A DNA stretch of 64,000 nt from Promethearchaeota archaeon (lineage in GTDB: Archaea > Asgardarchaeota > Lokiarchaeia > Sigyniarchaeales > SOKP01). Made by a program: the position numbers and the translations under genes. This document shows positions 50,501 through 59,207 of this stretch, piece after piece (within the stretch, counting starts at the first letter, position 1; each line of letters begins with the position of its first letter). Where the stretch lies: NCBI GenBank assembly GCA_016840085.1, contig JAEOTA010000022.1, positions 62,001 to 126,000 on the forward strand. Reading direction: 5' to 3'. A model generated the notes under the pieces. The model saw nothing but the letters and a program-made list of their open reading frames with translations, did not search any database and was not told the origin of the DNA.

Positions 50501-51844
50501 AAAAGTACGAGTATAGATGTATATGATACTAGTGATCTCACAAACTTAGGTAATAATGTTACTCAATATTATGGTGAAACACTTGATTTAACTATTTTTT
50601 ATAGTTCAGGTGGTACATTATTAGAAGGAGCAATAGTTTCTTATGAATGGCAGTTCGTTGATAATCCAATTGTCATAAATGAAAATCCACCAGGCTATTA
50701 CTCATTTATAATTAATACATCTATTGCTGATGTTGGTACATATCAAATTAGAATAAATGCTGAACTACAGAACTATTCTTCTTTCCAAAACTATAGATTT
50801 GATGTTACAATTATTCATAGACCTACTTCTCTTAATGGAGACACATCACTACATCATATATCAAAAATAATATGGGTTAGACAAGCTTATAACTTCACCT
50901 TTGAATACAAGGATATCTTATCTGATCCTCATATAAGCCTAACTGATTTAGATGAAGTTTATTATCAATGGTATGAAGTATCAGCTAATGGAACAATTAT
51001 TGGTGGTATAAGCGAAAAAATTGATTTAATAGAAGGTCCAAACTCCATATATATATTAGATTTCGGAACCGCTTTGAGAGAAGTTGGAGATTATGCAATT
51101 TTTGTCACCTTACAAAAGAATAACTATGAAGTAAGAACCGCATTGATAGATCTAACAATTAAAAAGAGAATTATAACTTGGGATCTAACAGCTACTAATC
51201 TAGTTCAAAGTCAGATAAAAATCATCCAAGGTGAAGAAGTTTATATTGAACTTACATTAACGGATTTATCAGATCCAACGGATCCACAGCCAATTACGGG
51301 TGCTATTGTTGTATTAAGATTCGGATCATTAGAATATGAATTAACCGAAACTGAAAATGGTACTTATACTTATACATTTACAACAGGGAATATTAATACT
51401 TTCATCGCAGCGCGAGTTTTTACTGGAGAGATTAGTATAACAAGGGAGGATTATATTTCTGAGTCAATCCCTCTCACAGTTATAGTTGGGATGACTGAAA
51501 TCTTCCCAGGTATGCCTATGTTCTATTTTCTATTGATTGTAATTGGTATTGTAGCAGTGGTGGGTAGTTTAGTCACATACCGACTTGTTCAGCAAGCCAG
51601 GATTCCTACTTTCGTTAAAAAAGCAAGAAAGATGAAAAAAGAAATCAAAGGCAAAAAGGCGATATCAGAATCATTATTATACCCATCAAAAGAAGAGTAT
51701 CTTATAAAGCAATTAGGTGACCATTGGGAAACACTAGGAGTATCTTTAAGAGACGTGTTAGGCGTCGAAATTAAGAAAAAGAAAACAATACCAGAAGTAA
51801 AAGAAGAAGTAAAATTCAAAGAACCTACGGGAGGTGAAGAATAA
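47576..51844 (+). CDS. Giant surface protein with membrane anchor, module copy 2
   Basis: The 1,422-residue paralogue of the 40576 protein has a signal peptide, a DUF2341-like domain (WWNKSFTYRK, DTYMYYGNNN), then a LamG/concanavalin-like sugar-binding domain (about 178-412; SYALSFDGSNDYLAI, NNIYYNGLLDEIRYF) that copy 1 lacks at this place. The Ig-like series follows (from about 424). The transmembrane helix (FYFLLIVIGIVAVVGSLVTY) and cytosolic tail (QQARIPTFVKKARK) are strongly similar to copy 1. Its stop overlaps the partner gene's start (TAATG). The outside domains differ while the anchor and tail are kept, so ligand specificity has probably changed with the same inner partner type. Confidence 0.85.
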   Translation: MITKMQNKKKNLKIAMLSLILTVSSFLSILPVFNINSENLSEFESEHKMVEVEPLSLSTLGDDQWWNKSFTYRKLINITNPYDKAFTNFIVNVTFNYTYLVSQGNMNQSLKDIRIIENGELRNYYIETDFPKKDLATVWFETDISAGPDYLDQDTYMYYGNNNVSFASNYLMDSNPDGLIWYKFEEVISNEVVDSMKNYNATVNGAVQSADSALGSYALSFDGSNDYLAIQEKYYSEKNEIPELTVCVWFKTSQSGGSYSSNWAFFDFDRSENFNFYIRPNGGTLGFSSIAEGWDETTNQWEYDTTDDNYDDFYGSTTGLNDGLNWHFGCALYDGLNKVLYTDDGVEDARNDYAHSGYAIGRGRYDRYGIIGDGSEATSEGTPRNNIYYNGLLDEIRYFEESLSPKRIEWLAKKFVKLDTNLNEEQEKKATITIIAKDIDGRVVPGLEILMFNKTQESYNDTTGQLGYVEFPDVNRSLYSIIANYSITNGTHTFEKVVFNSSTHNIVYDFTGGDVFTVYINVSLWSIDFEIEDWNKEPMGYGYVLVYNKSDYTDLIANLTLNKELGTTTFRWINTSNDAAYYYKVYYNNEDYDKPRPLLKTGTVDRATYLTNKLNNIPVIEVNKTNKHEIQQKYLVEEKVYATGSNETHIGNTKIINTTIVMSNMVETLDEISIYYIDVNNTVSSDPIFSQTYTSQTDETINLNVTESAEAYGLLIYVEGTNTSVVCHGTIDIYYSETCNQYVQVNMSKLIIKVYDTDGIWKSEYGSVRVKVINGTSGDDIITLITNDQGIAKGDVNSDLDFWYIRNTLYNFTLEYGGAAREFNVSSDQYTTPLTVWLDHFNYTLYKNATIEFRIRTSIADFATKFDRIYWDPSNEWGQDFTFRVQFMSTDNFTDPIPLWKPVIFADFVDWEITDLLGDLSFDSGPMNPELDGYFNYTINSGFLIGGEQYYFKIYGEKKGYQNPAPIQLLFEVTGKSTSIDVYDTSDLTNLGNNVTQYYGETLDLTIFYSSGGTLLEGAIVSYEWQFVDNPIVINENPPGYYSFIINTSIADVGTYQIRINAELQNYSSFQNYRFDVTIIHRPTSLNGDTSLHHISKIIWVRQAYNFTFEYKDILSDPHISLTDLDEVYYQWYEVSANGTIIGGISEKIDLIEGPNSIYILDFGTALREVGDYAIFVTLQKNNYEVRTALIDLTIKKRIITWDLTATNLVQSQIKIIQGEEVYIELTLTDLSDPTDPQPITGAIVVLRFGSLEYELTETENGTYTYTFTTGNINTFIAARVFTGEISITREDYISESIPLTVIVGMTEIFPGMPMFYFLLIVIGIVAVVGSLVTYRLVQQARIPTFVKKARKMKKEIKGKKAISESLLYPSKEEYLIKQLGDHWETLGVSLRDVLGVEIKKKKTIPEVKEEVKFKEPTGGEE

Positions 51845-52959
51845 TGCCTGTTGGATTAGTTTTAATGAAATGGGACGATAGAGCAGGAACTGAGGTTTTA
51901 TCTAAGTATCCTGAAGAGATTGTTCTAACTGAAAAAACGCTCATGCAGGTATATAGTACTCATGAATACAGTGGAGAATCGGGGATGATAAGCCTAATGA
52001 TTGGTTCCCTTAACATTGCTTCCTACTACACTGGCCCTGAACAAAATTTTTACATTCTTTTACTGTTAAATCTAGATGATGACCCAGATGCATATGAAGA
52101 AGGATTAATTGATATTTCAAGGATTATCTTACAGAATTTGGAGGATAATGCGTATTTAAAGATGATCCCTTCATTATTTCGACGATTATCAGTATATCCT
52201 ACTCTTAATACTGAACAACGACTTGGGATTACCTACCAAGATGAAATAAAACGGATGATAATTAACCGTTTAAGAGATGAGGGTGTAGTTTCTAAGTCAG
52301 AATTGATGATTTGGTTAAAAGACAGATATAAACAAGGTTTTGTTGATATTGATGGAGTTTTAATGGAACTGATTAAGCGAGAGATAATAAAAGAAGCCTC
52401 CGTAAAAGGTATGCCCTCAGAATTAATTTTTCTAGTAAAAGATGTTTTGATTTTGAGAGTACCTCCCGTAAAAATCCTCACTGATCCTTCTGCCCAAGGG
52501 TTACCCTCTCAATTTGTAGAGAACTATAGAACTGATGTTAAACGATACTTCCAGACTTATCGTCCAACTGAAGGGGATAATTTGAGAGTAATAGATGTTC
52601 TTAGCAATCCTCAAGTGTATGAAACCTTACGTTTACTTAGAACTGCAGTTGTTACAAAAAATGAACTTGAAAAACTTAGAAAGAAAGGAGTCGAAGATCT
52701 TGATGGTGTACTTAAAATGTTATGGGATACACAATTAATTCAGGTATACAGAGATGAGCGAAATATCGAATATTATGCACTTCTTTCAGACTTTTATTTA
52801 GATATTATCTTTCCAAAATATCTATTAAACATTATAAAAACAGTGTATGACCAGAAATCTAAAGCTGATCAGGTTTTAATGGAATATCTTACTGTACTTG
52901 AAAATTCATACCACGACATAAGAGCCGCTAAAAAAGAAGCAGCGAAAGCTGAAGAATAA
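51844..52959 (+). CDS. Longin/roadblock-like protein with two winged helices, module copy 2
   Basis: The 371-residue paralogue of the 44928 product is alignable over its whole length without large gaps (VGLVLMKWDDRAGTEVLSKY; RLRDEGVVSKSELMIWLKDR; LIKREIIKEASVKGMPSELI). The N-terminal domain is the longin/roadblock-like part, and the two winged-helix-like segments lie at about 135-210 and 260-340. GGAGGTGA precedes the ATG, which overlaps the surface gene stop. Strong conservation of the segment between the domains suggests a shared binding surface. DNA binding is possible but not favoured, because the partner is a membrane protein. Confidence 0.75.
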   Translation: MPVGLVLMKWDDRAGTEVLSKYPEEIVLTEKTLMQVYSTHEYSGESGMISLMIGSLNIASYYTGPEQNFYILLLLNLDDDPDAYEEGLIDISRIILQNLEDNAYLKMIPSLFRRLSVYPTLNTEQRLGITYQDEIKRMIINRLRDEGVVSKSELMIWLKDRYKQGFVDIDGVLMELIKREIIKEASVKGMPSELIFLVKDVLILRVPPVKILTDPSAQGLPSQFVENYRTDVKRYFQTYRPTEGDNLRVIDVLSNPQVYETLRLLRTAVVTKNELEKLRKKGVEDLDGVLKMLWDTQLIQVYRDERNIEYYALLSDFYLDIIFPKYLLNIIKTVYDQKSKADQVLMEYLTVLENSYHDIRAAKKEAAKAEE

Positions 52960-52970
52960 AAATATTATAA

Positions 52971-52994
52971 TTTTTTTCCTTTTTTTTTGTTTTA
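52971..52994 (+). terminator. T-rich terminator after module copy 2
   Basis: Two T runs separated by CC, and a third after G, start about 12 bases after the stop codon. Confidence 0.45.
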
Positions 52995-53078
52995 CCTTTT
53001 CTAATTCTATCATAAAATTTTTGAATTCATTTCCATTACTCTATATTAATATAATCAAAAATAATTTGTGAAATTAAT

Positions 53079-54413
53079 ATGGATAAAATTTTTGAAAGCT
53101 GTGAACAATATTTAGATACTCCAGAGGCAATAGGCTTAGATGGGATTGATTTAGAGAAATACGTTATTGCAAGTTATATAATAAAACGACCAAGAGGTAT
53201 GAATGTTAACTATTTAGCTCGTTTTGCTGCGATTGAACAGTCAACTGGAACTTGGATAAGAGTACCCGCAGAGACTGCTGAAGTAAGAAAACACCATGTA
53301 GCACGAGTTCTAGGTGTCTATGAACTTCCTCATTATGAGTATGTTTTACCCTCTAAAGCTGAAAAACCAGATAGATTATATTTCGTACAGATTGGATTTC
53401 CTGTTGTAAATATTAAGAATCTAGGCATCCCAATGTTGTTCACTACCGTAATCGGAAATATTTCCATTACACATGGTTTAAAGTTAGTAGATTTAGCATT
53501 TCCTAAAGCTTGGTTAGAAGATTTCAAAGGACCTAAGTTTGGAATAGATGGAATAAGAAAACTCATGAACATTCCTGAAAGACCTCTTTTAAATAATATG
53601 GTGAAACCTTGTACTGGACACACCGCAGATGTCGCAGCAGATTTAGTTTATAAAGCTGCAGTTGGAGGTTGTGATGTGGTAAAGGATGATGAATTGATTT
53701 CTAATCCTTCTTTTAATACTTTAGAAGAAAGAATAGTAAAAGTTATGGAAGCGGTAGACCGCGCTGATTCAGAGAAGGGAGAAAAAACATTATATACCAT
53801 CAATATAACTACTAAATTCCCAGAAATGTTTGATTACGCCGATAAAATGATAGAATTAGGAGCAAATGCGTTAATGATAAATTACTTGGCTACTGGTTAT
53901 GAGGCATTAAGACAAATTGCGGAAGATCCTTCAATTAAAGTACCAATTCTTGGACATATGGATTTTGGGGGTGCTTATTTTGGCGGAGAATGGACAGGAA
54001 TGACAAGTATGTTGACATTTGCGAAATTACCAAGAATATGCGGAGCAGATTCGGTAGTAATTCCTGCACCTTATGGAAAAGCTGAGATTTTAGAGGAGAG
54101 ATATGAACAAAATCTTAAAGCATTAAGATTTCCATTACAACACATAAAACCTACTCTACCTATGCCATCTGGAGGTATCACTCCAGGAATGGTTGAAAAA
54201 TGTATAAAAGAAGCGGGAACAGATATCTTAATCGGAAGTGGTGGGGGAATTCATAGTCATCCTGATGGTCCAATTTCCGGTGCTAAAGCATTCAGACAAG
54301 CAATAGATGCGGTATTGCAAGGAAAGAAAATAAAGGAAGTTGCTAAAGAGAAAAAGGAATTAGGTATAGCTTTAGGAGTATGGGGGACTGGGAAAACAGC
54401 CTTAGTTGAATAA
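53079..54413 (+). CDS. RuBisCO-like protein (large-subunit family)
   Basis: The 444-residue protein matches the RuBisCO large subunit throughout. Kept positions by alignment to spinach numbering: E60 and T65 in IEQSTGTW, N123 in VIGNIS, K175 in VKPCTG, K201/D203/E204 in VVKDDE (Lys about residue 202 here), H294 in LGHMDF, K334 in PYGKAE, S379 in MPSGG and GSGGGIHSHPDG. Changed: K177 to Cys and R295 to Met, both needed for carboxylation. So it is probably a form IV-like enzyme acting as an enolase or isomerase on a sugar phosphate or thio-sugar, not a CO2-fixing one. There are no RuBisCO-pathway neighbours. The gene has its own promoter region. Confidence 0.88.
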   Translation: MDKIFESCEQYLDTPEAIGLDGIDLEKYVIASYIIKRPRGMNVNYLARFAAIEQSTGTWIRVPAETAEVRKHHVARVLGVYELPHYEYVLPSKAEKPDRLYFVQIGFPVVNIKNLGIPMLFTTVIGNISITHGLKLVDLAFPKAWLEDFKGPKFGIDGIRKLMNIPERPLLNNMVKPCTGHTADVAADLVYKAAVGGCDVVKDDELISNPSFNTLEERIVKVMEAVDRADSEKGEKTLYTINITTKFPEMFDYADKMIELGANALMINYLATGYEALRQIAEDPSIKVPILGHMDFGGAYFGGEWTGMTSMLTFAKLPRICGADSVVIPAPYGKAEILEERYEQNLKALRFPLQHIKPTLPMPSGGITPGMVEKCIKEAGTDILIGSGGGIHSHPDGPISGAKAFRQAIDAVLQGKKIKEVAKEKKELGIALGVWGTGKTALVE

Positions 54414-54414
54414 A

Positions 54415-54434
54415 TTTTTTTTTCTTTTATTTTA
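54415..54434. terminator. T-rich terminator between convergent genes
   Basis: A T run directly after the RuBisCO-like gene's stop lies between it and the convergent LRR gene. Confidence 0.4.
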
Positions 54435-55389
54435 ATAATAGATAATCATTTAAAAGAACCCTAATATTTTGATTAAAATCATTTAGATTAATTTTTTTAG
54501 CAATATCGTTATAACGCAAATCTAAATACTCAAGGTTCGTTAGCTTTTTTATATATTCGATGTTCTCTAATTCGCTAATTTTATTATTAGTTAAGATTAG
54601 ATGGGTTAATTTTTCCAAATTAACTAAGTCTTTTATATTTTCAATTTGGTTATTTGAAAGATCAATTTTTGTAAGATTGTGTAAATACTTTAAACCAATC
54701 ACTTCTGATAATGATTTTATATCATTTTTCCATCCCCAAGGAGTTCCTTTTACATCGTATTCAAGAAAATCTGACAAATCTAATTCTTTTACTAATCCAT
54801 TTTGAGAATCTAATTCATAAAAGGCGTTAGGAAACAGTTTAGTTAAATGTTTAACAATAAAAAAATTAATTAAAATTTCAGACAATTCCTCATTGGTAAA
54901 ATATTCGAATTTCTTTATTTTTAACAATTTCTTAATAACTTTTTTAAATCTTTTATTCTCAATTCTTCTTTCTTTATTTATGTATTTGATTTTTGTAATC
55001 TTCTTTACTTCATTAAATAGAATCAATTTAGATTCATGATTATTAATTTTCTTCAAAATGTTGATTATTGTAATTAAACAGGTAAAATCAGACTCATGGG
55101 TAATAACCCATTTCAAAGGCGTTAACGCCTTATTTAAGAATCTTTTTTCTATGAATTTTGCAGCAATATTTCTTATGTTTTTATTTGAATCAGATATGAG
55201 TATATTCTCTAAAATCGTAAAGAGTTTATTATTATATATGCCAATTTTATCTAGAATTATGATAGCATCTATTCTAAGATTCTCATTTTCACTGTTTTCT
55301 ATAAAAGAGATTAAATGTTCATAAGCAGTGAACTTATTTATATTCTTATTTGTAAAAAGTTCAAAAATCTTATCTGGAGTTAAATTCAT
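54427..55389 (-). CDS. HEAT-like plus leucine-rich-repeat protein
   Basis: The 320-residue protein has a helical, HEAT-like N-terminal half (about 25-130) and, in the C-terminal third (about 230-310), four leucine-rich repeats of the SDS22 type (LTKIDLSNNQIENIKDL; LTHLILTNNKISELENI; LEYLDLRYNDIAKKINL). Such proteins act in protein-protein contacts. There is no signal peptide. It ends two bases before an alpha-galactosidase gene on the same strand would begin its end, so the two are likely one operon, although their functions do not obviously match. Confidence 0.75.
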   Translation of the reverse strand: MNLTPDKIFELFTNKNINKFTAYEHLISFIENSENENLRIDAIIILDKIGIYNNKLFTILENILISDSNKNIRNIAAKFIEKRFLNKALTPLKWVITHESDFTCLITIINILKKINNHESKLILFNEVKKITKIKYINKERRIENKRFKKVIKKLLKIKKFEYFTNEELSEILINFFIVKHLTKLFPNAFYELDSQNGLVKELDLSDFLEYDVKGTPWGWKNDIKSLSEVIGLKYLHNLTKIDLSNNQIENIKDLVNLEKLTHLILTNNKISELENIEYIKKLTNLEYLDLRYNDIAKKINLNDFNQNIRVLLNDYLLLK

Positions 55390-55390
55390 T

Positions 55391-57862
55391 TTAGTAATTA
55401 AGATTAATGGTTACTTGAATTTTATCTTTAAATTTTACAAAAATTTTCCAAATATTTTCGCTTATATTTATTTTAGTATAATTAAAATTGGATTCTATAA
55501 TTTCTTTATTTTTTGGAAGTTTTAGAATTAAGTTTCCTTCTCTTTCACCCATTAATCCTATTTGAATTAGTAATCTATTCAATTCCTCATCAAATTCAAA
55601 ATTTTTTATTTCACAACATCCTTGGGTAATATGCAAATTAGTAGAAAGAAGAATAGGTGAAATATTTGAGTTTTTAGTTAAAGGAATTATAGTTAAATAT
55701 TTGCAAGAATGGGCTTTAATTTCTTTTAACTCAAAAATATCACTTTTTTTGTATTTCCCTAAAAGAATTTCATTCCAAAAATCGAATACATAAAATTCTT
55801 TATTATTATCAGTAAGAGTGGGAATCAATTCAGAAATTTTAACTATTTTTGAAGTTAAATGGTTTTCCCAGTTTATAATAGCCGCTAAATATCTTTTTCC
55901 TATAACTTCTTCTGTTTCGAGCATGTAAATTGATGGAAATTTTGAGATAAATGTGTCAACAGGAATAGGACTATAATCTTCCGGATTATAAGGGGGTATT
56001 AAGAGTTTTGCATCGTCAATTTCTTCCTTAGATAATTTTGTCATGTCATCTGATATTAATATTTGCCCCCCAGATAACCCAAAAATAGTCATTTGCAATT
56101 TAATTTCATCAAGGGTTAATTTTGTATGACTTCGTCTTATCATTAAACAATCTGGATCATTTATCCAAAAATGATTATGCATAAATGACCGATATAACGT
56201 GTTTAAAAGAGCTGCTTTTAAAGAGATTTCGGATAATTCACTTTCATCGATAGGACCAGCATCCCAAATCGGAGCAGTATCACAGCTTATACGCATAGCG
56301 TCAACTAATCCCACACAAGGTCCTAATGGAGCTCCACATCCTAGTAAAAATGTATCATTAGTTATTGCTTTTCTTATTAGTTTTACGCCATTATATAATA
56401 TTTGTGCTCTTGTTAAATTTGATTTTTTATAGTCTGCCCCATAAGGGACAGCAGCGTGAAGAAAATCGATCTTAATAAAATCTATTAAGGCTTCATTTTT
56501 TTTTTTAATATTTTTTTCATTTGCGTTTAAGAGATTCCTAAAATATTCACTGAGATAATGAAGTACATCTTCATTCGATAAATCAAGACTGTATTCAAAT
56601 GATCTCCAATTGAATAGTACTGGCAATAATTTATCTGCTTTTGTTAAGAACCAATTTTTATGATTTTTGAATAAATTAGATCTTTTTATTGCTATAAAAG
56701 GTGCTGTCCAGATACCTCCTTTAAATCCATATTTTTTTATATTTGTGAATAACCATGGTAATCCATCAGGAAATTTTTCATTTATCTCGGTAAAATCACC
56801 GATTTTAGTAAAATATCCATCATCTAATTGGATAAAATCAATAGGTAAGTCTCTATGGTCATTAAAAAATTCCAAATTCTTGATCAATTCTTCCTGTGTA
56901 ATTTTTGTGAAATAATAATACCAGCTACACCAACCTATAGGAATCTTGTTAATACGAGGGTTTTTTATATACAAATTAACGATTTCAGCATACTCAATTA
57001 ATCCATAATATCCTTTATTTAACTCTTTAAAACAGATAAATAATTCTTCTGAAGAATCAATCTTAGTCTCATTAAGTTTAACATTATCCATAAAACCAAA
57101 TGCAGTTAATAATTTCAATTCATTATCATTGTCATAATCAAGAATGATTCTTGAAAATTGGTCTTTTAGGGTAACAAATCCTAAGATTAAAGAATTGTTA
57201 GAATCTAAATCTGTGATTACGGTACAACACTCACTATAAAATCTTCCTGTAATTTTGTAATCTTGGTTGTCATATATCAAATTTAATACTTCTATCTGTG
57301 ATCCTTTAACATCTTTCTCTCTTCCGAAGAAAACTTTACATGGGCTCCAACTTTGCCAGCCATTTTTAAACCAAGTTATATTATTTAGATTGGTAGGAAT
57401 AGTTTTACCTGATAAATATAAAGAGCTATTTTCTATTCTTAGGGGAGATATACTATGTACCGATAATTGATTTTGCTTTGGATCTCGAATATTTATTATT
57501 TTAATCAATATAAAATCGCTTTTTTCATATATCTTAAACTGAATCTCAAATGAAATTTCTTGATTTCTATTTTGTTCAAATAAAAAAACAATTCTTAATC
57601 CTTGTCCAATAATATCATCAATGGTTTGAGTTTTACTATTAAAATTATTATTATAAGAAGAAATTTCAAACAAATTTTCTGTATTTTTTTCATTAAAATT
57701 TATCACAGAAAAACAATCTTTGAGTAAACATTGTGATGATTTTTTTCCTTCCAAATAAATCTCAAATTTTCCTTGAATTTCACCTTTCTTATAAAATTTT
57801 AATCCTATTACCCCATTTGTAACCTGAAATATTTCTGCATTGTCTTTTAATATTTCTATCAT
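55391..57862 (-). CDS. Alpha-galactosidase, glycoside hydrolase family 36
   Basis: The 823-residue protein has the GH36 layout: an N-terminal beta-supersandwich, a TIM barrel from about 300 (IGWCSWYYYFTKIT, FIQLDDGYF), and a C-terminal beta domain. The nucleophile Asp is in DFIKIDFLHAA (about residue 467) and the acid/base Asp in MRISCDTAP (about residue 528). It removes alpha-linked galactose from oligosaccharides such as raffinose or from glycolipids in the cytoplasm. There is no signal peptide. It is co-oriented with the LRR gene. Together with lacZ and the sugar transporters it points to galactoside use. Confidence 0.88.
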   Translation of the reverse strand: MIEILKDNAEIFQVTNGVIGLKFYKKGEIQGKFEIYLEGKKSSQCLLKDCFSVINFNEKNTENLFEISSYNNNFNSKTQTIDDIIGQGLRIVFLFEQNRNQEISFEIQFKIYEKSDFILIKIINIRDPKQNQLSVHSISPLRIENSSLYLSGKTIPTNLNNITWFKNGWQSWSPCKVFFGREKDVKGSQIEVLNLIYDNQDYKITGRFYSECCTVITDLDSNNSLILGFVTLKDQFSRIILDYDNDNELKLLTAFGFMDNVKLNETKIDSSEELFICFKELNKGYYGLIEYAEIVNLYIKNPRINKIPIGWCSWYYYFTKITQEELIKNLEFFNDHRDLPIDFIQLDDGYFTKIGDFTEINEKFPDGLPWLFTNIKKYGFKGGIWTAPFIAIKRSNLFKNHKNWFLTKADKLLPVLFNWRSFEYSLDLSNEDVLHYLSEYFRNLLNANEKNIKKKNEALIDFIKIDFLHAAVPYGADYKKSNLTRAQILYNGVKLIRKAITNDTFLLGCGAPLGPCVGLVDAMRISCDTAPIWDAGPIDESELSEISLKAALLNTLYRSFMHNHFWINDPDCLMIRRSHTKLTLDEIKLQMTIFGLSGGQILISDDMTKLSKEEIDDAKLLIPPYNPEDYSPIPVDTFISKFPSIYMLETEEVIGKRYLAAIINWENHLTSKIVKISELIPTLTDNNKEFYVFDFWNEILLGKYKKSDIFELKEIKAHSCKYLTIIPLTKNSNISPILLSTNLHITQGCCEIKNFEFDEELNRLLIQIGLMGEREGNLILKLPKNKEIIESNFNYTKINISENIWKIFVKFKDKIQVTINLNY

Positions 57863-57957
57863 AATTTAACCTTATTATTTGGAAATTATTCATAATTAAA
57901 TAATAGTAAAAAATATAGTAATAAATACAAAAAAAGCATAGTTTTAATTTAAATTAT

Positions 57958-59151
57958 CTAATCAAACTTAAAAGGAGGAAATTTCCTTCGTTTCTCAAAT
58001 TTTTTTTCTAAAGTAGATTTTAATTCATTAAAAGGTTTTAAATTTCCTGAAAAAACCGTCTTTGTAACCTTATTAATAGGCTCCAATAACTGTTCAACTT
58101 GTTTTATCTTCTCTAAATTGCCTTCTGATAATAAAGATAAAAAATAATCATTCTGATATTTTTTAAAGGTTAGAAATCGATAATTTTGAAATCCTAGTTT
58201 TACAGCAATCCATCGAGGAATAGCACGAGTATTACCTTGAGTATTTGCAGCTATCGCTTCAATTTTTGCTGTAAGCATTGACTCTTTCATTTCTTTTTCT
58301 TCTTCAGGACTTTCGAATTCTCCAGGAAATTCTATATTAAGCTCATCTCCTAATAAGAGAGATATAACACCAATTGACATGGAGGATAATCCCAAATAAT
58401 CAATTCGGATAGAATCTTCTACATATGAAAAATCTTGATCTGTAAATACTTCTTGCAATTTATTTGCATATTCATTTAAAATAAAATGGGCTCTTTTTTT
58501 GAATTCTAACTCGATTTCATATTTTTCAAGTTTGTTTAATTGATCAACATCCTTATCTCCTAATAATTCAGAGAAATTGTTTGACATCTGTTCAAGAAGC
58601 CATTTACCTTTCTTATCAGGAAATCTACCGTATACAAGATATATGATTTTATCTTTAACATAAAATTGGCATTTTTCCTCTATATTATTTTCCTCAGATA
58701 TTAGAAGCATCTTATCAAGTTCTCCACCTAATATGCTTGTAGCTATAGAGTCTAAATTATTTGAAAGCTCTAATAAATAAATTAATTTATCATTACTGCA
58801 GAAAAGTTGAGTTCTCTCAAGTGATGTTATACCAAGTAATTTTACATATTCTTCTTTTTTTAATTCAATTTTATCTCTATCTAAGGATATACCCAATTGG
58901 TTATCTTTCTTAATTTTTACTTTACTCTTTAGTTTCGAAGATAATGTTGTAGTCTTTGTTTCAAACTGCTTTGGTTCAGATCTTCCTTGTTTTTCTGTAG
59001 TTATATCAAATAATTCAGGTAAGAATTTACGACATTGAGGACACATTTGATCTTTAGGAAAAGGTTTTATAACTTTATATCCACAGTATTGACATTGAAC
59101 TAAATTCTTAGGTTTATTGGGTGGAGATGAAGTATTTGGAATTCTTACCAA
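57958..59151 (-). CDS. Zinc-ribbon protein of unknown function
   Basis: The 397-residue product starts with a zinc ribbon (CQYCGYKVIKPFPKDQMCPQC at about residues 20-39), then a charged linker and a mainly helical large domain (about 100-390) without membrane segments. No family is recognised for the large domain; it may be an Asgard-specific scaffold. The start is TTG. The gene lies between alpha-galactosidase and the his cluster, all on the same strand, but gaps of about 60-100 bases suggest separate units. Confidence 0.55.
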   Translation of the reverse strand: MVRIPNTSSPPNKPKNLVQCQYCGYKVIKPFPKDQMCPQCRKFLPELFDITTEKQGRSEPKQFETKTTTLSSKLKSKVKIKKDNQLGISLDRDKIELKKEEYVKLLGITSLERTQLFCSNDKLIYLLELSNNLDSIATSILGGELDKMLLISEENNIEEKCQFYVKDKIIYLVYGRFPDKKGKWLLEQMSNNFSELLGDKDVDQLNKLEKYEIELEFKKRAHFILNEYANKLQEVFTDQDFSYVEDSIRIDYLGLSSMSIGVISLLLGDELNIEFPGEFESPEEEKEMKESMLTAKIEAIAANTQGNTRAIPRWIAVKLGFQNYRFLTFKKYQNDYFLSLLSEGNLEKIKQVEQLLEPINKVTKTVFSGNLKPFNELKSTLEKKFEKRRKFPPFKFD

Positions 59152-59207
59152 CTCACCATAGATTCAATAGTAATTAAACAAAATTTTAAATATTATAATT
59201 TTTGTAA

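Noticed and set aside
53079..54413. A carbon-fixing RuBisCO
   Set aside because: Two residues needed for carboxylation are replaced, and no ribulose-bisphosphate pathway genes are nearby.
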